Of a stretch of 64,000 nt of DNA, positions 31,029 through 39,927 are shown piece after piece. The notes beneath the pieces were generated by a model. The model did no database searches, was not told the DNA's origin, and saw nothing but the letters and a program-made list of their open reading frames with translations. Numbering within the stretch: the first letter of the stretch is position 1; each line of letters opens with the position of its first letter. This DNA is from Gloeocapsa sp. PCC 7428 (GTDB lineage Bacteria; Cyanobacteriota; Cyanobacteriia; Cyanobacteriales; Chroococcidiopsidaceae): assembly GCF_000317555.1 (NCBI RefSeq), contig NC_019745.1:1054001-1118000 (forward strand). The letters are read 5' to 3'. Made by a program: the position numbers and the translations under genes.

Positions 31029-31532
31029 ATGCCGCCTAAAATTACAGATCCAATAGTTTGGCAACAAGCTGAACTATTAATGCAACCAGCATTTATTCGG
31101 GTGATCGACCATATTGGTAAGCAACTAGAAGGATCTGATTGGCGAGGAAAGTACGAAGATGTGATGGTGTGGCCTGAAGGAACAACAGACGAAACCAAGG
31201 ACACGGTAACACAACTTGTACAACGCTTAGAAACAGCGTCTCCAGGTCAGGTTGTAGAGATCGAACAGGCTTTGATTCATTTACCAACACCACAACCAGA
31301 ATACCACTTATGCTTGCAGCATCAAGGTGTACCAGAGGTAAAAGTAAATTTGTGGGAACTGTGCTATCAAATTTGCTTTCGTGATTACGATCCGGCGCAA
31401 ACAGCAATAAATTATGGAGTGATTATTGATACTAGCTTGATTGATGAAACGGGAGATATTGACTGGCAGCGTTTGGATCTCAAAGCAGGACAATTAGTTG
31501 AGCAGATATTTGCTAACTTACCAGATGTATAA
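31029..31532 (+). CDS. Conserved cyanobacterial protein of unknown function
   Basis: A 167-residue soluble, acidic protein with no signal peptide or membrane segment. Features include KQLEGSDWRGKYEDVMVWPE, HLCLQHQGVPEVKVNLWELC, and an acidic C terminus DETGDIDWQRLDLKAGQLVE. The style suggests a conserved family restricted to cyanobacteria, but I cannot name it or give a role. It lies 37 bases upstream of ygfZ on the same strand, so the two are likely one operon and it may share the Fe-S or folate context. Confidence 0.7.
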   Translation: MPPKITDPIVWQQAELLMQPAFIRVIDHIGKQLEGSDWRGKYEDVMVWPEGTTDETKDTVTQLVQRLETASPGQVVEIEQALIHLPTPQPEYHLCLQHQGVPEVKVNLWELCYQICFRDYDPAQTAINYGVIIDTSLIDETGDIDWQRLDLKAGQLVEQIFANLPDV

Positions 31533-31569
31533 ATAAGCTAGTGGCAAAATTGGTAGAAAGGTAAGTATC

Positions 31570-32595
31570 ATGCAGCAACTGCGGAATATGCAAGCAAATA
31601 CGGGAGCAAGTTTTAGCGATGATGCGACTGCGCTTCAAGTATCTCAACAGAAAGCTGTTTTATACGATCGCTCACACTGGGGAAGAATTGAAGTAAGTGA
31701 CGGCGATCGCTTGCGGTTTTTACATAACCAAAGCACGAATGATTTTGAGCAACTTAAACCAGGACAAGGCTGCGATACTGTATTTGTCACGTCTACCGCC
31801 CGTACAATTGATTTAGCTACGGCGTATGTCACTGAAGATGCTGTTCTCTTACTCGTTTCACCAAATCGCCGCGAGTTTCTCATAGAATGGCTAGACCGCT
31901 ATATCTTTTTTGCCGATCGAGTCCAGCTAAAAGATGTGACACCTGAGACTGCGGCATTTAGTTTAATTGGACCTGAGAGCGATGCCGTTGTACAGCAGTT
32001 AGGGGCGGGTACAATTATCAATCAGCCGTATGGACATCATACAGTAGTTCAGCTAGGAGAAAGTGAGGTAAGTATCGCGGTAGGTAGTGGTTTGGCGTTA
32101 CCTGGATACACGCTGATTGTTCCTGTTGCAGCAGCCGCAACAGTATGGAATAAGATTGTGCAAGCTGGAGTGGAACCCATAAGCGATCGCGTGTGGGAAC
32201 AGCTACGGATTCTTCAAGGTCGTCCTGTACCAGAATGTGAATTGACCGACGACTATAATCCTCTAGAAGCAGGTTTGTGGAATGCGATTTCTTTTAATAA
32301 GGGATGTTACATTGGACAAGAAACGATCGCCCGCTTAAATACATATCAAGGAGTCAAGCAAAAACTTTGGGGTATCCGCCTCGAATCCTTGGTTGAACCT
32401 GGAAGTGCGATCGCGGTTGCAGATGAAAAGGTTGGTAAACTTACCAGTTGTATAAAAACTGCGCAAGGTTATTTTGGACTTGGTTACATCCGCACTAAAG
32501 CTGGTGGAGTGGGTTTAAAAGTAAAAGTGGGAGAAAGTGAGGGAGAAGTGATTGATGTTCCCTTTCTTACCCATGAATACTATCGAGGTGAATAA
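31570..32595 (+). CDS. ygfZ: YgfZ-like folate-binding protein (GcvT superfamily)
   Basis: A 341-residue protein of the YgfZ/GcvT family. YgfZ proteins bind tetrahydrofolate and support assembly or repair of some iron-sulfur enzymes. The family signature K-G-C-Y-I-G-Q-E is at residues 244-251, with the functional Cys at 246. The N terminus has VLYDRSHWGRIEVSGD-like GcvT sequence and LRFLHNQSTNDF. It is not glycine-cleavage T protein, which lacks the KGC motif. Several in-frame ATGs near the start make the exact N terminus uncertain. The last 16 bases overlap the convergent ferredoxin-like gene. Confidence 0.88.
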   Translation: MQQLRNMQANTGASFSDDATALQVSQQKAVLYDRSHWGRIEVSDGDRLRFLHNQSTNDFEQLKPGQGCDTVFVTSTARTIDLATAYVTEDAVLLLVSPNRREFLIEWLDRYIFFADRVQLKDVTPETAAFSLIGPESDAVVQQLGAGTIINQPYGHHTVVQLGESEVSIAVGSGLALPGYTLIVPVAAAATVWNKIVQAGVEPISDRVWEQLRILQGRPVPECELTDDYNPLEAGLWNAISFNKGCYIGQETIARLNTYQGVKQKLWGIRLESLVEPGSAIAVADEKVGKLTSCIKTAQGYFGLGYIRTKAGGVGLKVKVGESEGEVIDVPFLTHEYYRGE

Positions 32596-32879
32596 AGCAT
32601 ATTTGCTACCGGACATCCACCACGAAGATGCCTTTCTACTACCGCTGGCACTTCAGCAGGTTGAACGCGACTGTACCAAATTTGTTCAGGCAAGACGAGT
32701 ACCATCGGTCCATTACCGCATTGCCCTAGACAGTTGCTACTAACAACTGTAGTTTTAGGTACTGGATGCAATTGAAACGCAGCAAGAACTTTTGCCGCGC
32801 CTTGTTTACGACAAGTGCGATTTTGACACACCATAACGCATCTTGAAGATGGTGACTTATCAGGTAATATATCTGACAT
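32580..32879 (-). CDS. Thioredoxin-like [2Fe-2S] ferredoxin
   Basis: A 99-residue electron carrier of the thioredoxin-fold 2Fe-2S family. The cluster ligands are arranged CX4C...CX3C: C18 and C23 (VCQNRTCRKQG), C50 and C54 (SSNCLGQCGNGPMV). This is the same arrangement as in Aquifex-type ferredoxin and the NuoE subunit. A further Cys at 14 is unusual. The electron partner is unknown. Its 3' end overlaps that of ygfZ, itself tied to Fe-S metabolism. Confidence 0.85.
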   Translation of the reverse strand: MSDILPDKSPSSRCVMVCQNRTCRKQGAAKVLAAFQLHPVPKTTVVSSNCLGQCGNGPMVLVLPEQIWYSRVQPAEVPAVVERHLRGGCPVANMLYSPR

Positions 32880-32957
32880 TAGTACTAAAGCGCTTTCGTT
32901 AGGTGAGATGATATAGCCCTAGTCAACAGAGTTAAGACACGATAAAAGCTTCTATTA

Positions 32958-32990
32958 ATTTCCCTGAGGAGAATTTAACCCTGACCCCTG
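32958..32990. repeat. Left arm of an inverted repeat flanking cysK
   Basis: About 33 bases, including TTTAACCCTGACCCCTG, are present in inverted orientation at 34109-34141. The arms align along their length with a few differences, notably around GAGGAGAA versus the CAGGCAAG-like counterpart. They bracket cysK at distances of 11 and 132 bases. Confidence 0.6.
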
Positions 32991-33001
32991 ACTCTGCTAT
33001 A

Positions 33002-33976
33002 TTAATCAGGCAATAGCCCTTTTGCGGCTAACCACTCCTGATTAAAAAGTCGTGACTGATAACGTCCACCGCTATCACAAAGAATTGTGACTATCGTGTG
33101 TCCTGGACCCATTTGTTTTGCAAGTGCAACGGCTGCTGCAACATTAATTCCAGAAGAACCACCAACAAAGATTCCTTCCTCGCGTAGGAGTCGATAAACA
33201 ACGCGGATACACTCAGGATCGTCGATTTGGATGGCGTCGTCAATTGGCGCACCTTCCATATTTGCGGTCACGCGGCTATTGCCAATGCCTTCGGTGATCG
33301 AACTACCTTCGCTTTTAGTTTCACCAGTTTTAATATAACTGTAGAGCGCACTTCCCATAGGGTCAGCTAAGACGGTTTTGATCGCTGGATTTTTTTCTTT
33401 GAGAAACATGGCTACACCCGCAAGCGTTCCCCCTGTTCCTGTAGACGTTATCCACGCATCAACTTGACCATCTGTTTGCTGCCAAATTTCTAATCCGGTT
33501 GTTTCGTAATGCGCTTGACGGTTAGCGAGATTATCGAACTGATTAGCCCAGATGGCGTTTTCCATCTCTGAGGCAATTCTTCCAGAGAGTTTGACGTAGT
33601 TATTAGGGTCTTTGTAGGGGACAGCAGGAACTGGGCGAACTTCTGCGCCTAAGGTTCTCAATGCATCCATTTTCTCTTGCGACTGAGTTTCTGGAATCAC
33701 GATGAGACACTTGTAGCCTTTGGCGTTGCAGATATGCGCTAAACCTATACCCGTATTGCCCGCAGTTCCTTCTACAACAGTACCACCTGGTTTGAGTAGT
33801 CCTTTTTCTTCAGCATCTTTGATAATGTAAAGTGCCGCCCGATCTTTTACGGAACCACCAGGATTGAGAAACTCCGCTTTACCTAGAATTTCACATCCTG
33901 TTTCTTCACTGAAGTGTTTTAATCTAATCAGTGGCGTGTTACCAACAGTACCTACAAAACCATTCTTGATATCCAC
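33002..33976 (-). CDS. cysK: Cysteine synthase (O-acetylserine sulfhydrylase)
   Basis: A PLP enzyme making cysteine from O-acetylserine and sulfide. The 324-residue protein has VGNTPLIRL, the PLP lysine K44 in NPGGSVKDRAA, the substrate loop EGTAGNTGIGLA, the phosphate-binding loop STGTGGTLAGV, and GGSSGINVAAA. The EGTAGNTG form of the loop (Ala for the usual Ser) marks a cyanobacterial/actinobacterial subgroup. The start appears to be GTG at 33976. It is monocistronic, flanked by inverted repeats. Confidence 0.9.
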   Translation of the reverse strand: MDIKNGFVGTVGNTPLIRLKHFSEETGCEILGKAEFLNPGGSVKDRAALYIIKDAEEKGLLKPGGTVVEGTAGNTGIGLAHICNAKGYKCLIVIPETQSQEKMDALRTLGAEVRPVPAVPYKDPNNYVKLSGRIASEMENAIWANQFDNLANRQAHYETTGLEIWQQTDGQVDAWITSTGTGGTLAGVAMFLKEKNPAIKTVLADPMGSALYSYIKTGETKSEGSSITEGIGNSRVTANMEGAPIDDAIQIDDPECIRVVYRLLREEGIFVGGSSGINVAAAVALAKQMGPGHTIVTILCDSGGRYQSRLFNQEWLAAKGLLPD

Positions 33977-34108
33977 TGCACTTTAATTCCAGTCTTTTTG
34001 ACAATATTAACTATTTTCTCATACTGGTTTTTGCTATTTTGAAGCTTGGCGATTTTAATTGCGCTTGACAAACCTTGTCTACCGTCGTGGACAACATCTG
34101 TTTTGTAG

Positions 34109-34141
34109 CAGGGGTCAGGGTTAAACTTGCCTGAGGGAAAT
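34109..34141. repeat. Right arm of an inverted repeat flanking cysK
   Basis: The reverse complement reads ATTTCCCTCAGGCAAGTTTA followed by ACCCTGACCCCTG, matching 32958-32990. The CCCTGACCCCTG core is a motif often seen in cyanobacterial intergenic DNA, so the pair may be two dispersed copies rather than the ends of one element. Confidence 0.6.
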
Positions 34142-34199
34142 CACTACGAACTTCGATAATGTCCTAATTTTATTGACTAGAGTTTTAGATTCTCTAGGT

Positions 34200-34224
34200 A
34201 AAAAAAGGTGGGCTTTTGCCCACC
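34200..34224 (-). terminator. Rho-independent terminator of the peroxiredoxin gene
   Basis: On the minus strand GGTGGGC-AAAA-GCCCACC is followed by seven T. It begins 22 bases beyond the stop of the 1-Cys peroxiredoxin gene. Confidence 0.9.
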
Positions 34225-34245
34225 AGAATCACTCACAACTTTAAA

Positions 34246-34884
34246 TTACTTATTCGGTTGGGGAGTCATCCGCAAGTAGGGCTTGAGTTCAGTATGACCT
34301 TTGGGGAATTTCTGCTTGATCTCTTCAGGATCTTTGATTGAAGGAACAATCACGCAGTCATCGCCATCTTTCCAGTTTGCTGGAGTCGCTACGCTGTAGT
34401 TATCGGTAAGTTGCAAAGAATCGATAACGCGCAAGATTTCATCAAAATTGCGCCCAGTGCTAGCAGGATAAGTGAAGTTGAGACGCAGTTTTTTGTTTGG
34501 GTCGATAATGAAGACTGAGCGGACTGTGAGAGTGTCATTGGCATTAGGGTGAATCATGTCATAAAGGTTGGAAACCTTTTTGTCAGGATCTGCCAAGATC
34601 GGATAATTAAGACCGACGTTTTGGGTTTCTTCAATATCTCCAACCCAACCTTGGTGCGAATCTACGTCATCGACACTTAGCGCGAGTGCTTTAACGTTGC
34701 GCTTGTCAAATTCTGGCTTGAGGCGGGCAACTTCACCGAGTTCGGTTGTGCAAACTGGGGTAAAGTCTTTGGGGTGGGAAAATAAAATAACCCAGCTATC
34801 GCCAGCCCATTCGTAAAAATCGATTTCGCCTGCGGTAGAAGCTTGCTTAAAGTTTGGTACTGTGTCACCTAGTCGAAGAGCCAT
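34246..34884 (-). CDS. 1-Cys peroxiredoxin
   Basis: A Prx6-type peroxiredoxin that reduces peroxides with one catalytic Cys. The 212 residues start MALRLGDTVPNF. The active site is SHPKDFTPVCTTELGEVARL with peroxidatic C45. The long C-terminal domain (KDGDDCVIVPSIKDPEEIKQ) is that of Prx6 and lacks a resolving Cys. It is a cytoplasmic antioxidant enzyme. It is monocistronic, with terminators on both sides. Confidence 0.93.
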   Translation of the reverse strand: MALRLGDTVPNFKQASTAGEIDFYEWAGDSWVILFSHPKDFTPVCTTELGEVARLKPEFDKRNVKALALSVDDVDSHQGWVGDIEETQNVGLNYPILADPDKKVSNLYDMIHPNANDTLTVRSVFIIDPNKKLRLNFTYPASTGRNFDEILRVIDSLQLTDNYSVATPANWKDGDDCVIVPSIKDPEEIKQKFPKGHTELKPYLRMTPQPNK

Positions 34885-34940
34885 AACTCGATTCCTATGC
34901 TCTGAAAGTCTGTAACTCGTTTACTTTGCGATCATGACAT

Positions 34941-34967
34941 AAAACCCCGATTCTCCGGTCGGGGTTT
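34941..34967 (-). terminator. Terminator downstream of glmM
   Basis: A 9-bp stem AAACCCCGA / TCGGGGTTT with an 8-base loop, followed on the minus strand by TTTATG. It lies between the glmM stop and the peroxiredoxin start and should isolate the two genes. Confidence 0.65.
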
Positions 34968-35015
34968 AGCGGTTTTCAACAAAATTTTAGGTTTAGTAAT
35001 TCAGTTTACAGATGA

Positions 35016-36476
35016 TTAAGCAAGGTGTTGTTGAACGGCGAGAACTAAGTTATCTGTCCAATATTGCGTAAGGTCGGCACTCGCGGCTTCCACCATGACG
35101 CGAATTACGGGTTCAGTACCAGAAGCGCGGACAAGAATTCTTCCTTGATCTCCCATTGCGGCTTCGGCTTGCGCGATCGCTTTTTGCACAGGTGCGCATT
35201 GGTTCCAGTTCATGCGGCGATCGCGGCTCTCAACACGCACATTACGTAACAACTGCGGATAAGTCGTAAAGCTTTGATTCACCATTTCTGATAATGGTAC
35301 TTTAGCGTATTGTACTAGCGCCGCAATATGCAAAGCTGTTAGTAATCCATCACCTGTAATACCGTAGTGGCGACAGAGAATGTGACCTGATTGTTCACCG
35401 CCGAGCATTCCACCAGTACGAGCCATTTCTGCTTGTACGTACTGATCGCCTACTGGCGTACGAATCATTTTACCACCAATTTTCTCCCAGGCACGCTCAA
35501 AGCCAAGATTTGCCATTACGGTTGAAACGATTAAGTTATCTGGCAGTTGTTTTTGGGTTTGTAACGCTTGACCCCACAGGTAAAGAATATAATCGCCATC
35601 AACAGGTCTACCTTTGTCATCGACCGCGAGAACCCGATCTGCATCTCCATCAAACGCAAAACCTAAAGTTGCGCGATGTTCTTGTACCGCAGCTTGTAAG
35701 GATGTTAAGCAGGTAGAACCACAGTCCACATTGATGCGATCGCCATTGGCGCGATCGTGTAAGCAAATGACTTCAGCACCCATATCCCGAAATACCACTG
35801 GTGCTAAGTCTACAGCCGCACCCCATGCTAAATCCAACACAATGCGCATTCCTGCAAAGTCACGATTGCGTAGCAAAGGTTTTTTGAGCGATTCAGTATA
35901 ATTTTGTACTAAGTCGGAACGTAGATACGAACGTCCCCAAGCATTTTGGCTAATACAAAGGTTTGTCTGACTGCGCACGCCTGCTTCAATTTCAGCTTGC
36001 CAAGCTTGCGGTAATTTAGCACCATCTGAACCAAAGAATTTGATACCGTTATCTGCGGGTGGATTGTGGCTGGCAGAAATCATCACACCGCCGATCGCAT
36101 TGGTGATACTCGTCAAGTAGGCAACGCAAGGTGTAGGACATAAACCGAGATGCCACACTTCTAACCCAGAAGACGCTAAACCTGATGCAACCGCCATCGC
36201 TAGCATATCGCTAGAATTACGCGAATCTTGCCCGACAATAATAGGTCCTAGTTCGCGCGAATTTTGGCGCAGTACCACTCCAGCCCAGAAGCCTACTTGC
36301 AACGCTAAAGACGCCGTGAGTAATTCTCCCACGCGTCCACGGATGCCATCAGTACCAAATAATGGAGAATTTGGTAATGCGATCGCGGCTTGATATTCTG
36401 TTGTTTTTGGCAGCGATATCACTTGGGTAAATTCAGTGCTTGCCGTACTTTGAATGCCAACGGGAGACGATACCAT
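35016..36476 (-). CDS. glmM: Phosphoglucosamine mutase
   Basis: Converts glucosamine-6-phosphate to glucosamine-1-phosphate for peptidoglycan and LPS synthesis. The 486-residue protein has the phosphoserine loop [15 protein letters not shown], the metal loop [12 protein letters not shown], the sugar-binding GEQSGHI, and the phosphate-binding [14 protein letters not shown]. An earlier GTG lies four codons upstream, but ATG 36476 has GAGGAG at the right distance. The N terminus is about 30 residues longer than in E. coli. Confidence 0.9.
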   Translation of the reverse strand: MVSSPVGIQSTASTEFTQVISLPKTTEYQAAIALPNSPLFGTDGIRGRVGELLTASLALQVGFWAGVVLRQNSRELGPIIVGQDSRNSSDMLAMAVASGLASSGLEVWHLGLCPTPCVAYLTSITNAIGGVMISASHNPPADNGIKFFGSDGAKLPQAWQAEIEAGVRSQTNLCISQNAWGRSYLRSDLVQNYTESLKKPLLRNRDFAGMRIVLDLAWGAAVDLAPVVFRDMGAEVICLHDRANGDRINVDCGSTCLTSLQAAVQEHRATLGFAFDGDADRVLAVDDKGRPVDGDYILYLWGQALQTQKQLPDNLIVSTVMANLGFERAWEKIGGKMIRTPVGDQYVQAEMARTGGMLGGEQSGHILCRHYGITGDGLLTALHIAALVQYAKVPLSEMVNQSFTTYPQLLRNVRVESRDRRMNWNQCAPVQKAIAQAEAAMGDQGRILVRASGTEPVIRVMVEAASADLTQYWTDNLVLAVQQHLA

Positions 36477-36828
36477 AATTTTTTTCACTCCTCACACAAC
36501 TAGTTCACGCTAGGAGAATATCATTTTCTAATCTGGCGCTTAATATTGTTTTAACTTTATTCCAACTTTATTAAATAGATATAAAAAATTTATTGTATGT
36601 CAGATTATTTCACCTCAGTATAAGCCGCAATCTCTTTACAGATGCTTCACACTTGGGTGATAAGTTGATTCATCAATAACAAAGCTGACAATTTACTGCT
36701 ATTCAAGCAAGTATGTGATTAATTGTACGCGTAATTACGTAAGAATTTGTCAAGCTAGTATGAAATTATTGCTAAAATTCTATGTAATATTACTGAAATT
36801 TTGAGTATTTGCTTACAGCTATCTGCTA
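36477..36828. other. Intergenic region upstream of glmM
   Basis: These AT-rich bases hold the presumed glmM promoter and the 3' flank of the next minus-strand gene. I see no ORF, repeat or strong hairpin. Confidence 0.3.
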
Positions 36829-37128
36829 TTAAACTCCAACCTCTAACAAGAGTACTTGCATACTGTCCCACGTCAGTTCTTGCTCGATATAACGCGGTGA
36901 TTGCGGGTTATAAGGACTTGCTACTCGATCAATCGTGAGAATTTTGGCATTATCTGATAGCACTGGTACTTCTGGATCAAAGGCTGTAGGGCGCATCAAT
37001 GAGCTAGAAAAACCCTTGAATATCGCAATTTGATCGAGTTCTCCATCAACTTCTACTGTAACAACTAATACTTCTTGCGGTCGCTTTACTGTGTATTGTT
37101 CTAAACGTTTCCCTATAGAATTATTCAT
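36829..37128 (-). CDS. Small conserved cyanobacterial protein
   Basis: A 99-residue cytoplasmic protein of unknown function. It has LEQYTVKRPQEVLVVTVEVD, GFSSSLMRPTAFDPEVPVL, and an acidic end TWDSMQVLLLEVGV. I recall close homologues across cyanobacteria and plastid-bearing plants but cannot assign a role. It lies 122 bases downstream of the membrane protein gene on the same strand, possibly co-transcribed. Confidence 0.65.
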   Translation of the reverse strand: MNNSIGKRLEQYTVKRPQEVLVVTVEVDGELDQIAIFKGFSSSLMRPTAFDPEVPVLSDNAKILTIDRVASPYNPQSPRYIEQELTWDSMQVLLLEVGV

Positions 37129-37250
37129 GCTTACTTGAAGGAGTTACGTACTAGGGCTAGGGGCTAGAAATCAAGATTACCGCATACCATTTCACAAACA
37201 GCACGTTCTAAGTAGGCTTTCTCATTCGTTACCCCTTACCCTAAGTCTCA

Positions 37251-37847
37251 TTATTGCGGTAGCGCAGAACGTCCTTGCTTACCTAGTTTAAACAGAACAA
37301 AATAGCCGAGGCAGATAAAGTAGAAAATCAAGCCAACGATGCCTAAAAAGCCAAGGAACTGAGGTGTAGAGTTGGGGTGGAAATATTCTCTAAAGAGTAA
37401 AGGTGGCTCTCGCAGGATTGTACAAAAAGGATTGGTAGCAGCGCCGCTAATGAATGCGCATCTTAAGAAGGGTATGCTCGCGATCGCGCCTAACACACTA
37501 TAGACTGTCATAGCCCAGCGCCACGAGTTAAACGTGAGTTTTAATGCGCCTGAAGGTTGATCGTCGATTTCTTCGTTGAGATCAATCCAAAACCACAGCG
37601 CGATCGGAATTAAAATTCGCGCGATCGTTCCTGAAATATACCCGACTGGCAGTGCGGCAATAAGTAAGTAAACGGAGATCGCAAGCAAGCTTGATACGCG
37701 CCAGTAAATTGTTAATAAACGTTGGATTGCTTCCGCTTTTTGAACAAATGCCCAAATCAGCAGAATGAGGGGGATGATGACTGTAAATAATACGGCTAGG
37801 CGGTAGTCCATCCAAACGAGAGGACGTAGCCAAACTTCATTTTGCAT
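37251..37847 (-). CDS. DUF3177-like membrane protein
   Basis: A 198-residue integral membrane protein with about five hydrophobic segments (roughly 14-34, 45-68, 70-88, 110-130, 163-187). An N-terminal motif WLRPLVWMDYRLAVLF and an EEIDDQP loop resemble the cyanobacterial DUF3177 family. The function is unknown. A loop near residues 130-145 has two Cys (C128, C142) that could form a disulfide if it faces outward. Confidence 0.65.
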   Translation of the reverse strand: MQNEVWLRPLVWMDYRLAVLFTVIIPLILLIWAFVQKAEAIQRLLTIYWRVSSLLAISVYLLIAALPVGYISGTIARILIPIALWFWIDLNEEIDDQPSGALKLTFNSWRWAMTVYSVLGAIASIPFLRCAFISGAATNPFCTILREPPLLFREYFHPNSTPQFLGFLGIVGLIFYFICLGYFVLFKLGKQGRSALPQ

Positions 37848-37958
37848 AGCTTCAGGATGATTGACTCAGCAGAAATTTGTATCTAACTCACAAATACGAG
37901 TAATTTTGCACAAAACTTGTTTGTTAAAGATGAACAGCAATAGCAACCTTTAAGTCCA

Positions 37959-37992
37959 CAAAAAATGAAAAGGGACACTTTGTCAAGTGTCC
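37959..37992 (-). terminator. Rho-independent terminator of the CP12 gene
   Basis: On the minus strand GGACACTT-GACA-AAGTGTCC is followed by CTTTTCATTTTTTG. It lies 48 bases beyond the CP12 stop. Confidence 0.85.
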
Positions 37993-38039
37993 TCTCGCAT
38001 ACGTTAAGCGTCTTGTCGAAAAGGAATTACATTAACTAA

Positions 38040-38261
38040 TTATTCATCGTAAATACGGCATTCAGCAGCTTCTGGATTTTCGTCGCAGTATTGCTCTAGA
38101 GAGTTTTTGGGTTTCATTTGCTTTTGATGGGATGCTTCTGCTTGTAGTTCTTCTACAGCGTCCCAAGCTGCGGCACATTCACCAGATTCAGCACCAGCAG
38201 TATCACAGACAGCACGTGCCTGTTCACGTTCTTGTTCAATTTGTTCTTGGATGTTGCTCAT
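38040..38261 (-). CDS. Calvin cycle protein CP12
   Basis: A small disordered regulator that in the dark bridges glyceraldehyde-3-phosphate dehydrogenase and phosphoribulokinase into an inactive complex under redox control. The 73 residues from ATG 38261 (MSNIQEQI) have both redox Cys pairs, C19/C29 and C59/C68, and the core motif AAWDAVEELQAEA. The frame opens seven codons earlier, but MSNIQ is the family start. It is monocistronic, with its own terminator. Confidence 0.93.
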   Translation of the reverse strand: MSNIQEQIEQEREQARAVCDTAGAESGECAAAWDAVEELQAEASHQKQMKPKNSLEQYCDENPEAAECRIYDE

Positions 38262-38282
38262 AGATTTTGTCGTTTCTGTCAT

Positions 38283-38739
38283 CTTTTATATAGTATAGAA
38301 AACCTACAATGCTCTATGTTCTGTGCGTTATGAACTTCTAACCTATTACAGGAGCATTGCACTTGCCTAAAAAGCGATCGCCTTATAGAGGATAACTCTA
38401 TAACTAGGGATCAGCAACGGTAATCACCAGTACCACCTTTCATTAATAACAAGCAGTGGAGACGTGATTTGTAAATTGATTTTATGTTTTAATCTTTCAG
38501 CAACGATCCTGCAAAAGAAGGAATTTCAAAGCAGATTAGGTATAAATACGCGAGCTTGCTTAGATTTGTACAGCGAAGCTCTATCTTAGGTTATAGGTGG
38601 TTGAGGAAGTGAATGAAGGTGCGATCGCTTTGATAGCTCTTGACACAAAGTTGTCATTGAAGCGCAAAGATGCTGAAAAATTTGTCCAAAGATGAGCGAA
38701 TATCGAATAGACTAATCTTGCCGCGATTGAATTGGCGCT
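38283..38739. other. Intergenic region between CP12 and SAM-hydrolase genes
   Basis: These 457 bases lie between divergent genes and hold both promoters. HIP1-like GCGATCGC occurs at about 38376 and 38620. I see no gene or notable repeat. Confidence 0.3.
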
Positions 38740-39528
38740 ATGCTCATTAGCTTAATTGCAGACTACGGAAACGGCGATCCAGCTTTTGCAGAAGTTACTC
38801 AACGTTTATTATTGGCTTTACCCAAGGCTCAAGTTAGCTTGTTGTCGGTTCCTCCCTTTAGTACCTTGGCAACTGGGTTTTGGGTAGCGCAACTTGGTCT
38901 GAATCCAGGTCCACAAGAACGTTTAATTTATCATAACTGCGCACCTCGTCAAGATAAGTCGGAACCAAGACTCGACAATGAAGGAGAGGGATTAACTTAC
39001 GCCTTGCTAACCAACGGAGTGAAAGTTGTAGGTGTCAATGCGGGATATACACTATCTTTTATAAAAGACTATGCACAAGTTGTTCAAATAGTCAAGGTAT
39101 CGCGCGGAGGGTCGCAGTTTCGTTCGCGAGATGTATTTCCGCAAGCAGCAGCGGCGATCGCCCTAGACGATTTTAGCCTTTTGGGAGACGAGTTACGTCC
39201 TGAGCAAATTCCTGATGCACCAAGCGATCGCGTAGCGTGGATCGATGGCTACGGTAATATCAAAACAACAATTCCTGCGCACAGTGTGAATCTCAATCCA
39301 GAGGATAAGGTGATCGTCCGCGTTGGTGACGTTGTAAGTGATGCGGTATATTCTGACGGTAGTTTTAAAGTTCCTGAAGGTACTTTAGCTTTTGCCCCTG
39401 GTAGTTCGGGCTGGCAAGGAAAGGACGGGAAACCTATACGATGGATGGAATTATTCTTACGCGGGGGGAATGCGTGGGAACGTTTTGGTAGACCAAAAGT
39501 AAATCAAGTTGTCACTCGGTTGAGTTAG
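38740..39528 (+). CDS. SAM-dependent chlorinase/fluorinase-family (SAM hydrolase-like) protein
   Basis: A 262-residue member of the DUF62/COG1912 family. Characterised family members hydrolyse S-adenosylmethionine to adenosine using an activated water; a few are halogenases. Family features are the N-terminal LIADYGNGDPAFAEVTQRLL, where the metal-free active-site Asp is expected in the DYG segment, and the C-terminal VAWIDGYGNIKTTIPAHS with the conserved D-GYGN block. The halogenase-specific loop is not evident, so hydrolase is the likelier activity. It is transcribed alone; a dead Uma2 gene follows. Confidence 0.75.
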   Translation: MLISLIADYGNGDPAFAEVTQRLLLALPKAQVSLLSVPPFSTLATGFWVAQLGLNPGPQERLIYHNCAPRQDKSEPRLDNEGEGLTYALLTNGVKVVGVNAGYTLSFIKDYAQVVQIVKVSRGGSQFRSRDVFPQAAAAIALDDFSLLGDELRPEQIPDAPSDRVAWIDGYGNIKTTIPAHSVNLNPEDKVIVRVGDVVSDAVYSDGSFKVPEGTLAFAPGSSGWQGKDGKPIRWMELFLRGGNAWERFGRPKVNQVVTRLS

Positions 39529-39535
39529 GAGTTGT

Positions 39536-39883
39536 GGCAGCGGCTCGATTGTTCCAGATATTGCAGTGTTTACTTGGAGCCGGATTCCGCGCCAGGAAGA
39601 TGGTGGAGTTGCTAATGTGTTTGCGATCGCACCTGATTGGGTAATTGAAATTCTCTCACCTGACCAAAGTTAAACGAAAGTCACAAAGAATATTTTGCAC
39701 TGTTTGAAACACAACACACAGATAGGTTGGTTAATCGATCATAAAGAGCGATCGGTGTTTGTCTATTAATCTGATCAGCCAACAGATGTTTTTGATAAAC
39801 CAGAAATTCATCTACCTGTACCCGCATTTGCCCAAGATTTTAGTTTATCAGTGAAAGCATTGTTTGATTGGTTACTAGAGTAA
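39536..39883 (+). pseudogene. Uma2-family nuclease gene, two in-frame stops
   Basis: One reading frame from 39536 to TAA 39881-39883 encodes the C-terminal half of a Uma2 (PD-(D/E)XK fold) protein: PDIAVFTWSRIP, DWVIEILSPDQS, IGWLIDHKERSVFVY, and LSVKALFDWLLE. The frame is never shifted, but it is broken by TAA at 39671-39673 (right after LSPDQS, where a Gln codon is expected) and TAA at 39767-39769. The N-terminal half is missing. Uma2 genes are very abundant in cyanobacteria and many copies decay. It begins only 7 bases after the preceding stop. Confidence 0.8.
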
Positions 39884-39927
39884 TCCAACGCAGCAAGAAA
39901 GCTTCACACATCCACTATAGTAACGTT

